NCBI GenBank assembly: GCA_964468345.1 | Contig: CAYXVZ010000021.1 | Location: forward strand, 15,891 to 79,890 | DNA: 64,000 nucleotides | Reading direction: 5' to 3' | Source: DALYLB01 sp964468345 | GTDB taxonomy: Bacteria > Acidobacteriota > Blastocatellia > RBC074 | Shown here: positions 35,949-46,046 of the stretch, one piece after another | Numbering within the stretch: the stretch's first letter is position 1 | Layout of the letters: every line of letters starts with the position of its first letter | Translations under genes and position numbers: made by a program | The notes under the pieces: generated by a model | What the model was told of the DNA's origin: nothing | Seen by the model: the letters and a program-made list of their open reading frames with translations, nothing else | Database searches by the model: none

Positions 35949-37475
35949 ATGAAACTCATTGCAGCTCTGCTGCTGGCATTGTTCCTCGGAAGCCCGTTTG
36001 CGATTCAGGCGCAATCCCGGCCGAATGTCGTGCTGATTTATGCGGATGATCTCGGTTATGGCGATGTGTCCGCCTATGGCGCAACCGCGCTGAAAACGCC
36101 GAATATGGATCGTCTCGCGCGGGAAGGACTGCGATTCACGGATGCGCATGCGCCGGCCGCCACCTGCACGCCGTCGCGCTATGCGATGTTGACGGGGGAA
36201 TATGCTTGGCGCAAAAAGGGAACCGGTGTGCTGCCCGGCAATGCCGCATTGATTATCGAACCGGGACGAACCACGCTGGCGAGCCTCTTTCAGAAAGCCG
36301 GTTACGCGACCGGCGTGGTGGGCAAGTGGCACCTGGGCCTCGGGCCGCAGGGCGGCCCCGATTGGAATCGGGAAATCACGCCCTCGCCGAATGAGATCGG
36401 ATTCGATTATTCCTTCATTATGGCGGCGACCGGCGACCGCGTTCCCACGGTCTATGTGGAAAATCGCCGCATTGTCGGGCTCGATCCGGCCGACCCGATT
36501 CGCGTCAGCTATGAGAAACCCATTGATGACGGCCCGACCGGGAAGGCGAATCCGGAGTTGCTCAAGATGCATCCCAGCCATGGGCACGATCAGACGATCG
36601 TCAACGGCATCAGCCGCATCGGTTATATGACCGGCGGCAAAGCGGCGCTCTGGAAGGATGAAGACATGGCCGATGTTTTCACGGGGAAAGCCGTTGCGTT
36701 TCTCGAGCGGCAAAAAGCGAAGCCCTTCTTCCTCTATTTCGCGCTTCACGATCCGCATGTGCCGCGCGTGCCGCATCCGCGCTTTGCGGGCAAAACCGGC
36801 CTCGGGCCGCGCGGCGATGCCATTGCCCAGGCCGACTGGTGCGTGGGCGAAATCCTCTCCGCCCTCGATCGATGGAAACTCGCCCGCAATACCATCGTCA
36901 TTCTCACCAGCGACAACGGTCCGGTGGTCGATGACGGTTATAAGGATCAGGCCGTCGAAAAAATCGGCGCGCACAAGCCGGCGGGCCCGCTCCGCGGCGG
37001 CAAATACAGCAATTTTGAAGGCGGCACCCGCGTGCCCTTCATCGTTCGCTATCCCGCGGTGATCAAGCCCGGCGTCACGGATGCGCTCGTTTCCCAGATC
37101 GATTTTCCCGCATCCTTCGCTGCCATGACCAAACAATCGGCCGGCGATCGGGCGATCGACAGCGTGAGTATCCTCGATGCCTTCCTCGGAAAATCCAAAA
37201 AAGGCCGCGATACCTTGATCGAACAGGCCGGCGCTTTATCGCTTCGCCAGGGGACATGGAAATACATCGACCCGTCCAATGGCGCGAAATACAACAAACT
37301 GACCGATACCGAAACCGGCAACGACACTATCCCACAGCTATATGACCTATCGAGCGATCCCGGAGAACGACTCAATCTCGCCGCGAAATATCCGGATAGA
37401 GTCAGGACAATGCAGGAAGTACTGCAGCGCATCCGGGATCAGAAGCCCTCTTCCTCACAGACAAAAAGTCAATAA
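35949..37475 (+). CDS. Secreted arylsulfatase (type I, CTPSR)
   Basis: This 508-residue sulfatase has signal peptide LLLALFLGSPFAIQAQ. The metal-binding start NVVLIYADDLGYGD, the formylglycine site CTPSR (Cys73), GKWHLG and a later TSDNG metal site are all present, so it should be active after Cys conversion. Family S1 enzymes of this kind release sulfate from carbohydrates. GGAG precedes ATG by about seven bases. It is divergent from the FGE gene that could mature it and upstream of a TonB-dependent receptor, suggesting use on a sulfated glycan. Confidence 0.93.
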   Translation: MKLIAALLLALFLGSPFAIQAQSRPNVVLIYADDLGYGDVSAYGATALKTPNMDRLAREGLRFTDAHAPAATCTPSRYAMLTGEYAWRKKGTGVLPGNAALIIEPGRTTLASLFQKAGYATGVVGKWHLGLGPQGGPDWNREITPSPNEIGFDYSFIMAATGDRVPTVYVENRRIVGLDPADPIRVSYEKPIDDGPTGKANPELLKMHPSHGHDQTIVNGISRIGYMTGGKAALWKDEDMADVFTGKAVAFLERQKAKPFFLYFALHDPHVPRVPHPRFAGKTGLGPRGDAIAQADWCVGEILSALDRWKLARNTIVILTSDNGPVVDDGYKDQAVEKIGAHKPAGPLRGGKYSNFEGGTRVPFIVRYPAVIKPGVTDALVSQIDFPASFAAMTKQSAGDRAIDSVSILDAFLGKSKKGRDTLIEQAGALSLRQGTWKYIDPSNGAKYNKLTDTETGNDTIPQLYDLSSDPGERLNLAAKYPDRVRTMQEVLQRIRDQKPSSSQTKSQ

Positions 37476-37555
37476 ATGAATGGCGATTCCCAACGTGGTA
37501 CCGGGATCGTGCGAAGACCGCGAAAACGCTGTTAGAAATCATTTGGAGGAATCGG

Positions 37556-40500
37556 ATGCACACAGCACGGAAGACCCCAACCATCCGTCTATTCACAGAA
37601 ACTATTTTGCAATTGCTGCTTGCGCTTATATGCGTGATCCCAATGACATCGACGCTCCGGGCCCAATCGATTGCCGGCGGCGGAACGATTCAGGGAACGG
37701 TGAAAGACACGACCGAGGCCATTATTCCCGGCGCCAAGGTTATCATTCGCCACATCGAATCGGGGCGCGTGATCAACACGACGTCCAATAGCGAAGGCTT
37801 TTTCGTGACTCCGCCGATTAACATCGGCAAATATCGCGTGCGCGTCGAAACGCCCAATATGAAAGCATGGGAGGGCGAATTGCTGGTCGAGACCGCGCGC
37901 ATTACCGAGATCAATCCGGTATTGAGCCTCGGGCAGATCACGGAAACGGTCGTGATCGAGGGCAACGTGCAACCGCTGGTGACGACGACCGATCCGACCG
38001 ACGGCAGCACGCTCGACAGCTTGCGCATCAAGGAACTGCCGATCAACGGGCGAAATATCAATACCTTGCTCGAAGACGTCGTGCCCGGCGTGGAGGCGAT
38101 CAATGACGTCAACGGCGGCGTGCGGGTCGCCGGCCTGATGGTGTATTCGACCGATTATGTGCAGGACGGAGCTGCTTCGAACAATCGCGAATTCGGCGGC
38201 TCCGGCATCATTCAGGGGCTGGAATCCATCGCCGAGGTTCGCGTCGAAACCAGCACGTCCTCGGCGCGATTCAACCGGCCGACGTCGGTCGTCGTGACGA
38301 CCAAGGGCGGCAGCAATACGCTGCGATTCACGGCCTTTGAAACGCACCGCAACAACGGATTCGGCGTTGCGCGTGCGCGGCAGGATGTGCTCTTTACGGG
38401 GCAGGATTACAAAGTGCCGACGCTGCTGCGCAATGAATATGGCTTTTCGGTCGGCGGGCCGGTCTATCTGCCCACGCTGGGCTTGGGAAGTTCGAAACTT
38501 TATAACGGCAAGAATCGCACCTTCTTCTTCTTCTCGCGGGAGAGCCTGCGATTGAAACAGGGCATCACGAGGGAGTTCGTCGCTCCGCCCGAGGAATGGC
38601 GGCGCGGTGATTTCAGCAATCTGGTCGATAACCAGGGACGCAGGATCACGCTCTATGACCCGCTGACGACCCGCCTCGAGACGATCAACGGCCGGCAGGT
38701 TTCAGTTCGCGATCCGTTCCCGAACAATCAGATCCCGATCAATCGGATGAGCCCGCTGGCCAAGGCGATTTTCGCCATCACGCCGCTGCCGAACGATTCG
38801 GTCAATCCGCTGGTGGCGAACAATTACAAAACGGCCGTGGCCACGAACGGCCTGCCCAATCGCCACGACGACCAGACCGCGATCCGCATCGACCACCGTT
38901 TCAGCGAAAAGGACAACACCTTTTTCAAAGTCAACGGCGGCAAGATGCGCGCGAACTTTCTGGGCACGGCGGGCAATAACGGCGCGCCGACGCTCAATAA
39001 CGAAGCCAACGTGACCTATCTGCCGATGGAAGGCATCACGGGCGGCCTGAGTTGGACGCATCTGTTCTCGCAGAAATTTTTCGTCGAGACGCTGATCAAC
39101 CGGCAATGGCAAAGCACGCGCACCATGACGGGACCGGAGAGCCGCGATATTTCCAGGGAATACGGCCTGCCGAATCCGCTGGGCGAAATCGGATTTCCGA
39201 ACATCACCGGCAACGGTTTTATGAACCTGATCGAGGGCGACAACCGGCGCGCGCTCTACACCATCGTCAGCAATGCTGAGCAGAATTATTCGTTGATCAA
39301 GGCGCGGCATAACATTCAATTCGGCTGGCGCTTCCGCAATGAACGGCAACATCTGCAGCCGGATCAGGGCGCCATTTCCGGATCGGCGGCCTTCAACAGC
39401 CTTGCGACGGCGCTGCACAGCCCGACGCTGGGCACGGCGACCAATCCGCAGGCCGTGCCGCAAACGGGCAATGACGCGGCCAATTTCTTTCTCGGCTATG
39501 CCGCCAGTTACACGGTCGGTCTCAAGCGAAATTTCTTGCGGCTGAACGAACGGCAATACGGGTTCTATCTGCAGGATAGCTGGAAGGTGAGCAACCGCCT
39601 GACGCTTACGCCGGGCGTGCGCTGGGACATGTTCCCGGCCTTCAGCGAAAAGGCGAATGCGATCAATGCCTTCGACGAAAAGACCCGTTCGCTCTATTTT
39701 CCGGAGCCGATCAATTATTACTATGAGAACGGCACGACGACGCCCCGGATCGTCTCGGCATTTCAGCAATTCGACGTGAAATTCGTCGGCGCGGAAGAGA
39801 TCGGAAAATCCAAGCAGATTTTCCAGTCGAATATGTTCGAGATCGGCCCGCGCGGCGGATTCGCGTATCGGCTGTTCGATGGCAACAAACAGGCGGTGAT
39901 TCGCGGCGGTTATGGGCTATACATTTCGAATACGCCGATGCGGTCGCTGCTCGCGCCGTTTTTCAACCTCCCGCCGTTCCGCGCGAATTTCAGTTACAAC
40001 CCGAATTCCGCGGCGCAAAGCCCGGACGGGATCAGTAACTATCTGCTGCGCACCACGCCCACGATCATCGCGGGATCGAACAGCGCGAACGTCGTGGATG
40101 CCGTTAATCCGGTGGGCATCGCCCGCGGGCAGGCGGTGGCGGGCATGGCCGAAGAGCAGCCGAACCTGCGCATTCATGAATGGAATATGGCGATCGAAAA
40201 GCAGATCGGAAAATCGACGGTCATTCGCCTGCGCTATACCGGCAAGCATGGCATCAATGCCGACCAGCAGTTCCAGTTGAATCCGCAGGCGAACGATTAC
40301 ATCTGGTACGAGACGACGCGTTCGGCCACGCCCCAGGGCGCTTTCGCCAACGTCGCGCGCCGCGTCTTCGATCAGACGGCGTACACGAATATCACGATTT
40401 ATCAAAAGACCGGCTATATCAATTCGACGGCCTGGGCGCTGGAAATCGAGCGCCGGTTCACCAAAGGGCTCGGATTCCAGGCGTTTTACACGATGACGAA

Positions 40501-41431
40501 TGCGTTGCGCATGGCGGGCAACACCTTTCGCGACGACGTCGGCGCGCGGCCGGAGATCTTTCTGCCCGGCACGGTGCCGACGGATCTGAATGAACTCAAT
40601 CGGCTGCTCTTTTATGACCGCGACACGGCCGTTCCCAAGCATCGCATTCGCTGGAACTGGAATTACGATCTCCCCTTCGGCCGCGGCCAGTGGCTCGGCA
40701 AGGGGGCCTCGGGCTTTCTGCAGGGCGTGATCGGCGGCTGGAAGATGTCGGGCACCGGCACCATTCTTAACACCTGGTTCGCGCAGCCGACCGGCAATTG
40801 GGGCGAGTTCGGCAAGTTCGAAACCTACGGCAAGAAATACAAGATCGTCGATTGCCGCAATACGCCCGCCACGGCAACCCAGAAATCGCAGGAACGCTGT
40901 GTCGATGGATACCTGTGGCATAACGGGTATATCTCGGAGCGCTTCATCAACAGCACCAATGCGGCCGGCCTGCGCAACGGCGTGTACGGCCTGCCGGCCG
41001 ATTACAAGCCGGCGCAAAAGCCGATTATTCCCTGGCCCAAGGGCGGTTTGCCGACGGATCCGACGGCGGCCGATTACGACACGAACGTGGTCTACATTCC
41101 CTTGACGAGAACGAACCCGAATGCGAACTGCGACTTGAGCAGGGGCGCTCGCGTGAACTGCCAGCGGATTGGACTCGACACCGGATTCCACCCGTGGCGA
41201 AACCAGTACTGGATGGGGCCTTTCAACTGGTCGATGGACGTCTCCCTGATGAAGTTTTTTAACATCACCGAGCGGGTCCGCCTGCGCGTCAACGTAGACA
41301 CATTCAATATCTTCAACCGGCAGGGATTCAATGCGCCGGGCGCGGACGGCATTCTCACAAAGGCCAGTTCGTATGGCGGCAGCGGATTTCGCCCGCGCCA
41401 GTTGCAAGGCACGTTGCGATTGGAATGGTAA
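37556..41431 (+). CDS. TonB-dependent receptor with CarboxypepD_reg-like N-domain
   Basis: This 1291-residue outer-membrane receptor has a signal peptide (ILQLLLALICVIP..), an N-terminal beta-sandwich of the carboxypeptidase-regulatory type (TIQGTVKDTTEAIIPGAKV, about 40-125), a plug (about 130-260, LPINGRNINTLLEDVVPG) and a 22-strand barrel ending in the aromatic RLEW. This is the Oar-like architecture abundant in Acidobacteria. The substrate is unknown; neighbouring sulfatase suggests a glycan. GGAGGA precedes ATG. A hairpin and a T-tract terminator follow. Confidence 0.92.
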   Translation: MHTARKTPTIRLFTETILQLLLALICVIPMTSTLRAQSIAGGGTIQGTVKDTTEAIIPGAKVIIRHIESGRVINTTSNSEGFFVTPPINIGKYRVRVETPNMKAWEGELLVETARITEINPVLSLGQITETVVIEGNVQPLVTTTDPTDGSTLDSLRIKELPINGRNINTLLEDVVPGVEAINDVNGGVRVAGLMVYSTDYVQDGAASNNREFGGSGIIQGLESIAEVRVETSTSSARFNRPTSVVVTTKGGSNTLRFTAFETHRNNGFGVARARQDVLFTGQDYKVPTLLRNEYGFSVGGPVYLPTLGLGSSKLYNGKNRTFFFFSRESLRLKQGITREFVAPPEEWRRGDFSNLVDNQGRRITLYDPLTTRLETINGRQVSVRDPFPNNQIPINRMSPLAKAIFAITPLPNDSVNPLVANNYKTAVATNGLPNRHDDQTAIRIDHRFSEKDNTFFKVNGGKMRANFLGTAGNNGAPTLNNEANVTYLPMEGITGGLSWTHLFSQKFFVETLINRQWQSTRTMTGPESRDISREYGLPNPLGEIGFPNITGNGFMNLIEGDNRRALYTIVSNAEQNYSLIKARHNIQFGWRFRNERQHLQPDQGAISGSAAFNSLATALHSPTLGTATNPQAVPQTGNDAANFFLGYAASYTVGLKRNFLRLNERQYGFYLQDSWKVSNRLTLTPGVRWDMFPAFSEKANAINAFDEKTRSLYFPEPINYYYENGTTTPRIVSAFQQFDVKFVGAEEIGKSKQIFQSNMFEIGPRGGFAYRLFDGNKQAVIRGGYGLYISNTPMRSLLAPFFNLPPFRANFSYNPNSAAQSPDGISNYLLRTTPTIIAGSNSANVVDAVNPVGIARGQAVAGMAEEQPNLRIHEWNMAIEKQIGKSTVIRLRYTGKHGINADQQFQLNPQANDYIWYETTRSATPQGAFANVARRVFDQTAYTNITIYQKTGYINSTAWALEIERRFTKGLGFQAFYTMTNALRMAGNTFRDDVGARPEIFLPGTVPTDLNELNRLLFYDRDTAVPKHRIRWNWNYDLPFGRGQWLGKGASGFLQGVIGGWKMSGTGTILNTWFAQPTGNWGEFGKFETYGKKYKIVDCRNTPATATQKSQERCVDGYLWHNGYISERFINSTNAAGLRNGVYGLPADYKPAQKPIIPWPKGGLPTDPTAADYDTNVVYIPLTRTNPNANCDLSRGARVNCQRIGLDTGFHPWRNQYWMGPFNWSMDVSLMKFFNITERVRLRVNVDTFNIFNRQGFNAPGADGILTKASSYGGSGFRPRQLQGTLRLEW

Positions 41432-41445
41432 GCACCCCCCCCCCG

Positions 41446-41469
41446 GGCTCCGGACGAAATTCCGGAGCC
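41446..41469 (+). terminator. Stable hairpin after first TonB receptor
   Basis: GGCTCCGGA and TCCGGAGCC pair perfectly over nine bases with a CGAAAT loop, just after a run of ten C. No T-tract follows, so it may be a 3' stabiliser upstream of the true terminator at 41485. Confidence 0.6.
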
Positions 41470-41484
41470 TCCCCGCTCGGATCT

Positions 41485-41530
41485 AGAGCGCGAATGCACG
41501 GCCCTCACGCCGGGCTTCGCGCTCTTTTTT
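41485..41530 (+). terminator. Rho-independent terminator of first TonB receptor gene
   Basis: AGAGCGCGAA (41485-41494) pairs perfectly with TTCGCGCTCT (41516-41525), and a run of T follows to 41530. It lies about 50 bp past the stop codon and separates the receptor from the GntR regulator's own promoter. Confidence 0.85.
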
Positions 41531-41573
41531 CGCGCGCAAGCGCTCCAACCGAAACCTTCATGCCCTCTTCAAC

Positions 41574-41623
41574 TTGACATCTTTTCCGGATCGAGTAATA
41601 TCTGAGCAGCTAATATATCAGAT
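41574..41623 (+). promoter_or_regulatory. Promoter with putative operator for FCD-GntR gene
   Basis: TTGACA at 41574-41579 and TAATAT at 41596-41601 are separated by 16 bases, a near-consensus sigma-70 promoter. Overlapping the -10 box and expected start site is the inverted repeat ATCTGA-N12-TCAGAT (41600-41623). Its position would block RNA polymerase, so the adjacent GntR protein may repress its own transcription and that of the receptor gene downstream. Binding is inferred, not shown. Confidence 0.65.
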
Positions 41624-41682
41624 GCCAAAATGTCACTGGGCGAAAGGTTTAGTGGAAAGCCGGAACCGGAGAAAGCGGACAG

Positions 41683-42372
41683 ATGAAATCGGGAAGCGAA
41701 TTTATCATCAATCGATCGACCTTGAGTGACCAGATCTACGACTTTTTAAGAGGCGAGATCGTATCGGGGCGTTATCAACCCGGGCAGCGGCTGGATCTGG
41801 GAGAGTTGGTGGCGCAGCTCAAGGTGTCGAAAATGCCGGTGAAGGAGGCGATCGGCCGGTTGGCGGCCGAGGGGTTATTGGATGTCCAGGCGCAGCGGGG
41901 AACGTTTGTCAGCCGGGTGGATGCGCGCGAGTTGAAAGAAACCTTCGAGGTGCGTTGTGCGCTGGAGATGCTCGCCGGGGAACTGGCGGTGGAGCGGGTG
42001 AAGAAGGCGGACATCGAGAGGCTGCGCGGGCTGATCGCGGAGATGGAACAGTCGAGCGATCCGGCGAGCGTGGGGCGGCATCTGGAATTGAACTTTCAGT
42101 TTCACGCGCTGATCGTCGAGCGCTCGGAGAACCGGAAGTTGATCGAAATGTACCATCGGTTGAGCGTGCCGATTCAGGTGGCGGCCATTCATTACCGGTC
42201 GGAGAGTTGGGTGAAGCGCGTTGCGCAGGAGCAGAAAGAGCATCGCGCCGTTGTGCGCGCTTTGGAGCAAAAAGACGCTGAGGCCGTGTCGCGAGCCATC
42301 AGTGACCACATCAAACGCGGCGGCATTTCTTTGCTGGAAGACGTCGAGCGGTCGACGAATCTGGATTCGTAA
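41683..42372 (+). CDS. GntR-family regulator, FCD subfamily
   Basis: This 229-residue transcription factor has an N-terminal winged helix (about 10-75, LSDQIYDFLRGEIVSGRYQPG, KVSKMPVKEAIGRLAAEGLL) and a C-terminal all-helical FCD domain (about 85-220). Candidate metal ligands of FCD are His residues in FQFHALIVERSEN, KEHRAVVRAL and ISDHIKRGG. FCD regulators commonly sense sugar acids or other carboxylates, which suits the sugar-acid genes downstream. GGAGAAAG precedes ATG. It probably controls the TonB receptor 115 bp downstream and perhaps the catabolic genes. Confidence 0.9.
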   Translation: MKSGSEFIINRSTLSDQIYDFLRGEIVSGRYQPGQRLDLGELVAQLKVSKMPVKEAIGRLAAEGLLDVQAQRGTFVSRVDARELKETFEVRCALEMLAGELAVERVKKADIERLRGLIAEMEQSSDPASVGRHLELNFQFHALIVERSENRKLIEMYHRLSVPIQVAAIHYRSESWVKRVAQEQKEHRAVVRALEQKDAEAVSRAISDHIKRGGISLLEDVERSTNLDS

Positions 42373-42487
42373 TCACCAATCAACACATCAATCGAGTGCG
42401 ACGTTCAGTTCGGGCCGGGGTGGACTTTGGCGAGTATCGCCCGGTCCCGAAACTGAGCGCCCGTGCTGTTTCCAATGGAGACGCAAG

Positions 42488-45400
42488 ATGAAGCAGACCC
42501 ATCCCGGAGTCCATCGGGCACGAAGGGCAGTAAAGATTGTTGCCCTGTTCTTGTCAATACTGCTGGTGCCCGTTTCGGCATTGGCCCAGCGCGGGCGCGG
42601 CACGGTGCTCGGAATCGTTACGGATCAGAGCGGCGCGGTCGTCCCGAGCGCTGCCGTGACCATCGTCAATACGGAGACGAACGTGACGACGACGGTTCTG
42701 ACCAATAATGACGGGTATTACTCCGCGCCGAACCTGGCGGTCGGTCCCTATTCGGTCAGCGCCGCCCGCGATGGATTCAAAAAGGCGCTGCGAACGGGAT
42801 TGACGCTGGAGGTGGATCAGAAGGCCGAGATCAACCTGGTTCTCGAGGCCGGCGCGGTCAGCGAAACGATCGAGGTCAGCAGCCAGGCTTCGCTGGTGGA
42901 CACGACGACGGCAACCTTCGGCAAGGTGATCGAAAATCGCCGGGTGCAGGATTTGCCCGTGAATGGACGCAACGCGCTCAGCCTGGTGTTGCTTGCGCCC
43001 GCCGTGCAGTCGGGCGTGGGACCGACGGCCAGTGGCTTTGCCGATCGCGGCACCCAGGTTTCGATGATCCGCATCAACGGCAGCCCGTTTGCGACGAACA
43101 ATCTGGTCGTCGACGGATTGAGCAGCGTCAATGCCTATCTGCCCGATGTGAATATCAATCCGAACGTGGACTCAGTGCAGGAATTCAAAGTCCAGACCAA
43201 CACGATGTCGGCGGAATACGGCTTCACGCTGGGCGGCGTGGTGAATCTCGTGACCAAATCGGGAACGAATCAATATCACGGGACGCTCTATGAATTCTTT
43301 CGCAACAATTCGCTCGACGCTAATTCGTGGACGAACAATCGCGCGAATCGCCCGCGCCAGCCGTTGCGCTATAACCAGTATGGCGGTTCGATCGGCGGAC
43401 CGGTCCGGTTGCCGAAAAAAATCTTCGGCCCGCTGGGCGGCTTCGATGGGCGCGACCGGACGTTCTTCTTCTATAACTATGAAGGCTATCAATTTGTAAC
43501 GAACGCCTCGGGCTTTTATACGATGCCGACCGAGGCCTTTCGGAACGGCGATTTTTCAAAACTGGCGGATGCCACCGGCAGACCGATCATTCTTTATGAT
43601 CCGGCCACGACGCGCCCGAATCCGAACGGGCAGGGCTTTTTGCGCGATCCTTTCCCCGGCAACATCATTCCCGCGAATCGCATCGATCCGGTCGCCAAAA
43701 ACATCCTGCGGTTTTATCCTCTGCCCAACCGCCCGGCGGATAATGCGTTCACGAATCTCAATAACTATTTCGGCGCGGTCAGCAACAAGCGCAATCTGAA
43801 TCAGCATACATCGCGATTCGATCATCGCTTCTCCGAACGGAATAATTTCTCTGCGCGCTATACCTTTTATCGTCAGTTCACCGATAACGGAACGGCCAAT
43901 CTTTACCCGGATCCTGTCGTTCGTCAGCGAAATGATCCTTTCCGCGGACACAATGTCGTGCTGACGGACCTGCACAACTTCACGCCGAATCTGATTCACG
44001 AATTCCGCATTGGCGTGGCGCGGCAGATCTTCGATTTTGCGGTGGCGAGTGCGGGCGGCAACTGGCCGCAGCAACTGGGCCTGCCCGCGATTGTGCCGCC
44101 GGACGTGTTTCCCGCGATCAACAATGGCTTGCCCGGATTCAACACCGGCACGGTGGGCAAGCGCGGCGGCGCGGTCTGGCAGTTATTCGATTCATTGACG
44201 TGGCTTCGCGGCAATCACACGCTGAAGTTTGGCACGGAACTGCGATTGACCCAGGCGAACAATCTGCAGAAAAGCGCGCCGTCGGGTTCCTTCGGTTTTC
44301 CGACGACACTGACCGACAACGCCGCTCCGATAGCGGCCAACCGCATCAACACCGGCAATACCTTTGCGACCTTCCTGCTCGGCGCGGTCGGCAGCGCTTC
44401 GGTGACGACGCATCTGGGGGAATCGCAGGTCGGCAAGGCCTATGGCTTTTATGTGAATGACGAATGGAAGATTCGCCGCCGCCTCTCGATCAATATGGGC
44501 TTGCGCTACGATTATCAGCAACAACCCTATGAACGCCGCTGCGGGACATCGTCTTTCAATCTCAATGCGACGAATCCCGCCAATGGCCTTCCCGGTCGTA
44601 CGGAATATGCCTGCCTCGATTATGGCCGGGCCTTTTCCAAAGACGATCCGAACGATTTCGCGCCGCGCGTCGGGTTTTCATGGGATCTGTTCGGCAACCA
44701 GCGAACCGTGCTGCGCGGCGGCTATGGCATTTTCATGTCGGCGTTGTTCTCGTACTGGTCCAGCAATTATGACGGAACGAATGGATTTGCCAGCACTTCG
44801 ACGGCCTACAATCCGTTGGGCGGCAACAATCTGTTGACGGCCTTTCAACTCAAGGACGGCTTCCCGACCGTGCCGAACCAGCCGCAGGGCGCGCTGCTTG
44901 GGCCCAATCTGTTCGCGACCTCGAACAACCAGTCGTTCAAGGAACCCATTTCGCGCACGCCGATGTCCCAGCAATGGAATTTCTCGGTGCAGCAGCAAAT
45001 GCCCGCGGGCTTCCTGGTCGAAATCGCCTATTCAGCCAATCGCGGCACGCATTTGCTCTCGGGCGATTACGATTTGAATCAGGCCGATCCCGCAAAGATC
45101 CGCGAATTCGGCCTGGCGGGCCGGCTGACGAACAATGTCGCAAATCCGTTTGCGGGCAAGGTGCCGGGGCAGTTCGGCGGGGCGACGATCACCCAGGCGC
45201 AGGCGCTGCGTCCCTATCCATACCTCGGCGGCATCGGCGTTCGCGCGCCGCATCAGGGCAATTCGAATTATCATTCGCTGCTGTTCTCGGCCGAGAAGCG
45301 CTTTTCGAAGGGGCTCGCGATTTTGACCTCCTATACCTTCGCCAAGCTGATCAGCGATTCGATCTTCAATGGATTGAATTTCATCGGCACGGAAGGCGGC

Positions 45401-46033
45401 AATGAATACGGCTATCAGAATGGCCTGTACAATCGTCGCGCCGAGCGGGCCGAAGATCCTTCGAATGTCCCGCACCGCCTGGTCGTCAGCGGGCTGTATG
45501 AACTGCCGGTCGGCAAAGGCCGTCGATTCGACTTCAACAACGCCGTTGCGAATAACATCCTGGGCGGTTGGCAACTCAATACGATCACGACGATTGTCGC
45601 CGGGACGCCGCTGGTCGTGCGCGGCGCGAACAACGGTCTTGCGAATCGGCCTGATTGGGTGGGCAGTTTGGAACTGCCGAGCGGTTTTGTCGACGCCAAT
45701 CCGCAGCGCGGCGTGCAGTGGTTCAATCCGGCGGCCTTCGTCAATCCGGCGTTGTATGTCTTCGGCAACACGCCGCGCGCCATCAGCCAGTTTCGCAACC
45801 CGGGTGCGGTGATCATCGACCTGTCGGTCTTCAAGAACTTCACGATCACCGAAAAGCTTCGGCTGCAATTTCGCGCCGAGGCCTTCAATGCGCCGAACCA
45901 CGTCAACCTGGGCGCGCCGAACGGTTCCTTCGGCGCGGGGCCGAACGGACAGAACAACAACGACGCCTTCGGCCGCATCACCGGCGCGCGCGATCCGCGC
46001 CTGATGCAGCTCGGATTGAAGCTGATCTTTTAA
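42488..46033 (+). CDS. Second TonB-dependent receptor, Oar-like
   Basis: This 1181-residue receptor has signal peptide VALFLSILLVPVSALAQ, a carboxypeptidase-regulatory-like domain (about 35-120, TVLGIVTDQSGAVVPSAAVT), a plug (LPVNGRNALSLVLLAPAVQ) and a long barrel. The C-terminal signature FKNFTITEKLRLQFRAEAFN is typical of acidobacterial members. It differs from the first receptor along its length, so they are paralogues rather than a recent copy. ATG 42488 follows GGAG by seven bases; the open frame upstream belongs to the end of the GntR gene. Probably under the GntR regulator. Confidence 0.92.
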   Translation: MKQTHPGVHRARRAVKIVALFLSILLVPVSALAQRGRGTVLGIVTDQSGAVVPSAAVTIVNTETNVTTTVLTNNDGYYSAPNLAVGPYSVSAARDGFKKALRTGLTLEVDQKAEINLVLEAGAVSETIEVSSQASLVDTTTATFGKVIENRRVQDLPVNGRNALSLVLLAPAVQSGVGPTASGFADRGTQVSMIRINGSPFATNNLVVDGLSSVNAYLPDVNINPNVDSVQEFKVQTNTMSAEYGFTLGGVVNLVTKSGTNQYHGTLYEFFRNNSLDANSWTNNRANRPRQPLRYNQYGGSIGGPVRLPKKIFGPLGGFDGRDRTFFFYNYEGYQFVTNASGFYTMPTEAFRNGDFSKLADATGRPIILYDPATTRPNPNGQGFLRDPFPGNIIPANRIDPVAKNILRFYPLPNRPADNAFTNLNNYFGAVSNKRNLNQHTSRFDHRFSERNNFSARYTFYRQFTDNGTANLYPDPVVRQRNDPFRGHNVVLTDLHNFTPNLIHEFRIGVARQIFDFAVASAGGNWPQQLGLPAIVPPDVFPAINNGLPGFNTGTVGKRGGAVWQLFDSLTWLRGNHTLKFGTELRLTQANNLQKSAPSGSFGFPTTLTDNAAPIAANRINTGNTFATFLLGAVGSASVTTHLGESQVGKAYGFYVNDEWKIRRRLSINMGLRYDYQQQPYERRCGTSSFNLNATNPANGLPGRTEYACLDYGRAFSKDDPNDFAPRVGFSWDLFGNQRTVLRGGYGIFMSALFSYWSSNYDGTNGFASTSTAYNPLGGNNLLTAFQLKDGFPTVPNQPQGALLGPNLFATSNNQSFKEPISRTPMSQQWNFSVQQQMPAGFLVEIAYSANRGTHLLSGDYDLNQADPAKIREFGLAGRLTNNVANPFAGKVPGQFGGATITQAQALRPYPYLGGIGVRAPHQGNSNYHSLLFSAEKRFSKGLAILTSYTFAKLISDSIFNGLNFIGTEGGNEYGYQNGLYNRRAERAEDPSNVPHRLVVSGLYELPVGKGRRFDFNNAVANNILGGWQLNTITTIVAGTPLVVRGANNGLANRPDWVGSLELPSGFVDANPQRGVQWFNPAAFVNPALYVFGNTPRAISQFRNPGAVIIDLSVFKNFTITEKLRLQFRAEAFNAPNHVNLGAPNGSFGAGPNGQNNNDAFGRITGARDPRLMQLGLKLIF

Positions 46034-46046
46034 CGTCCGCCCCGCG

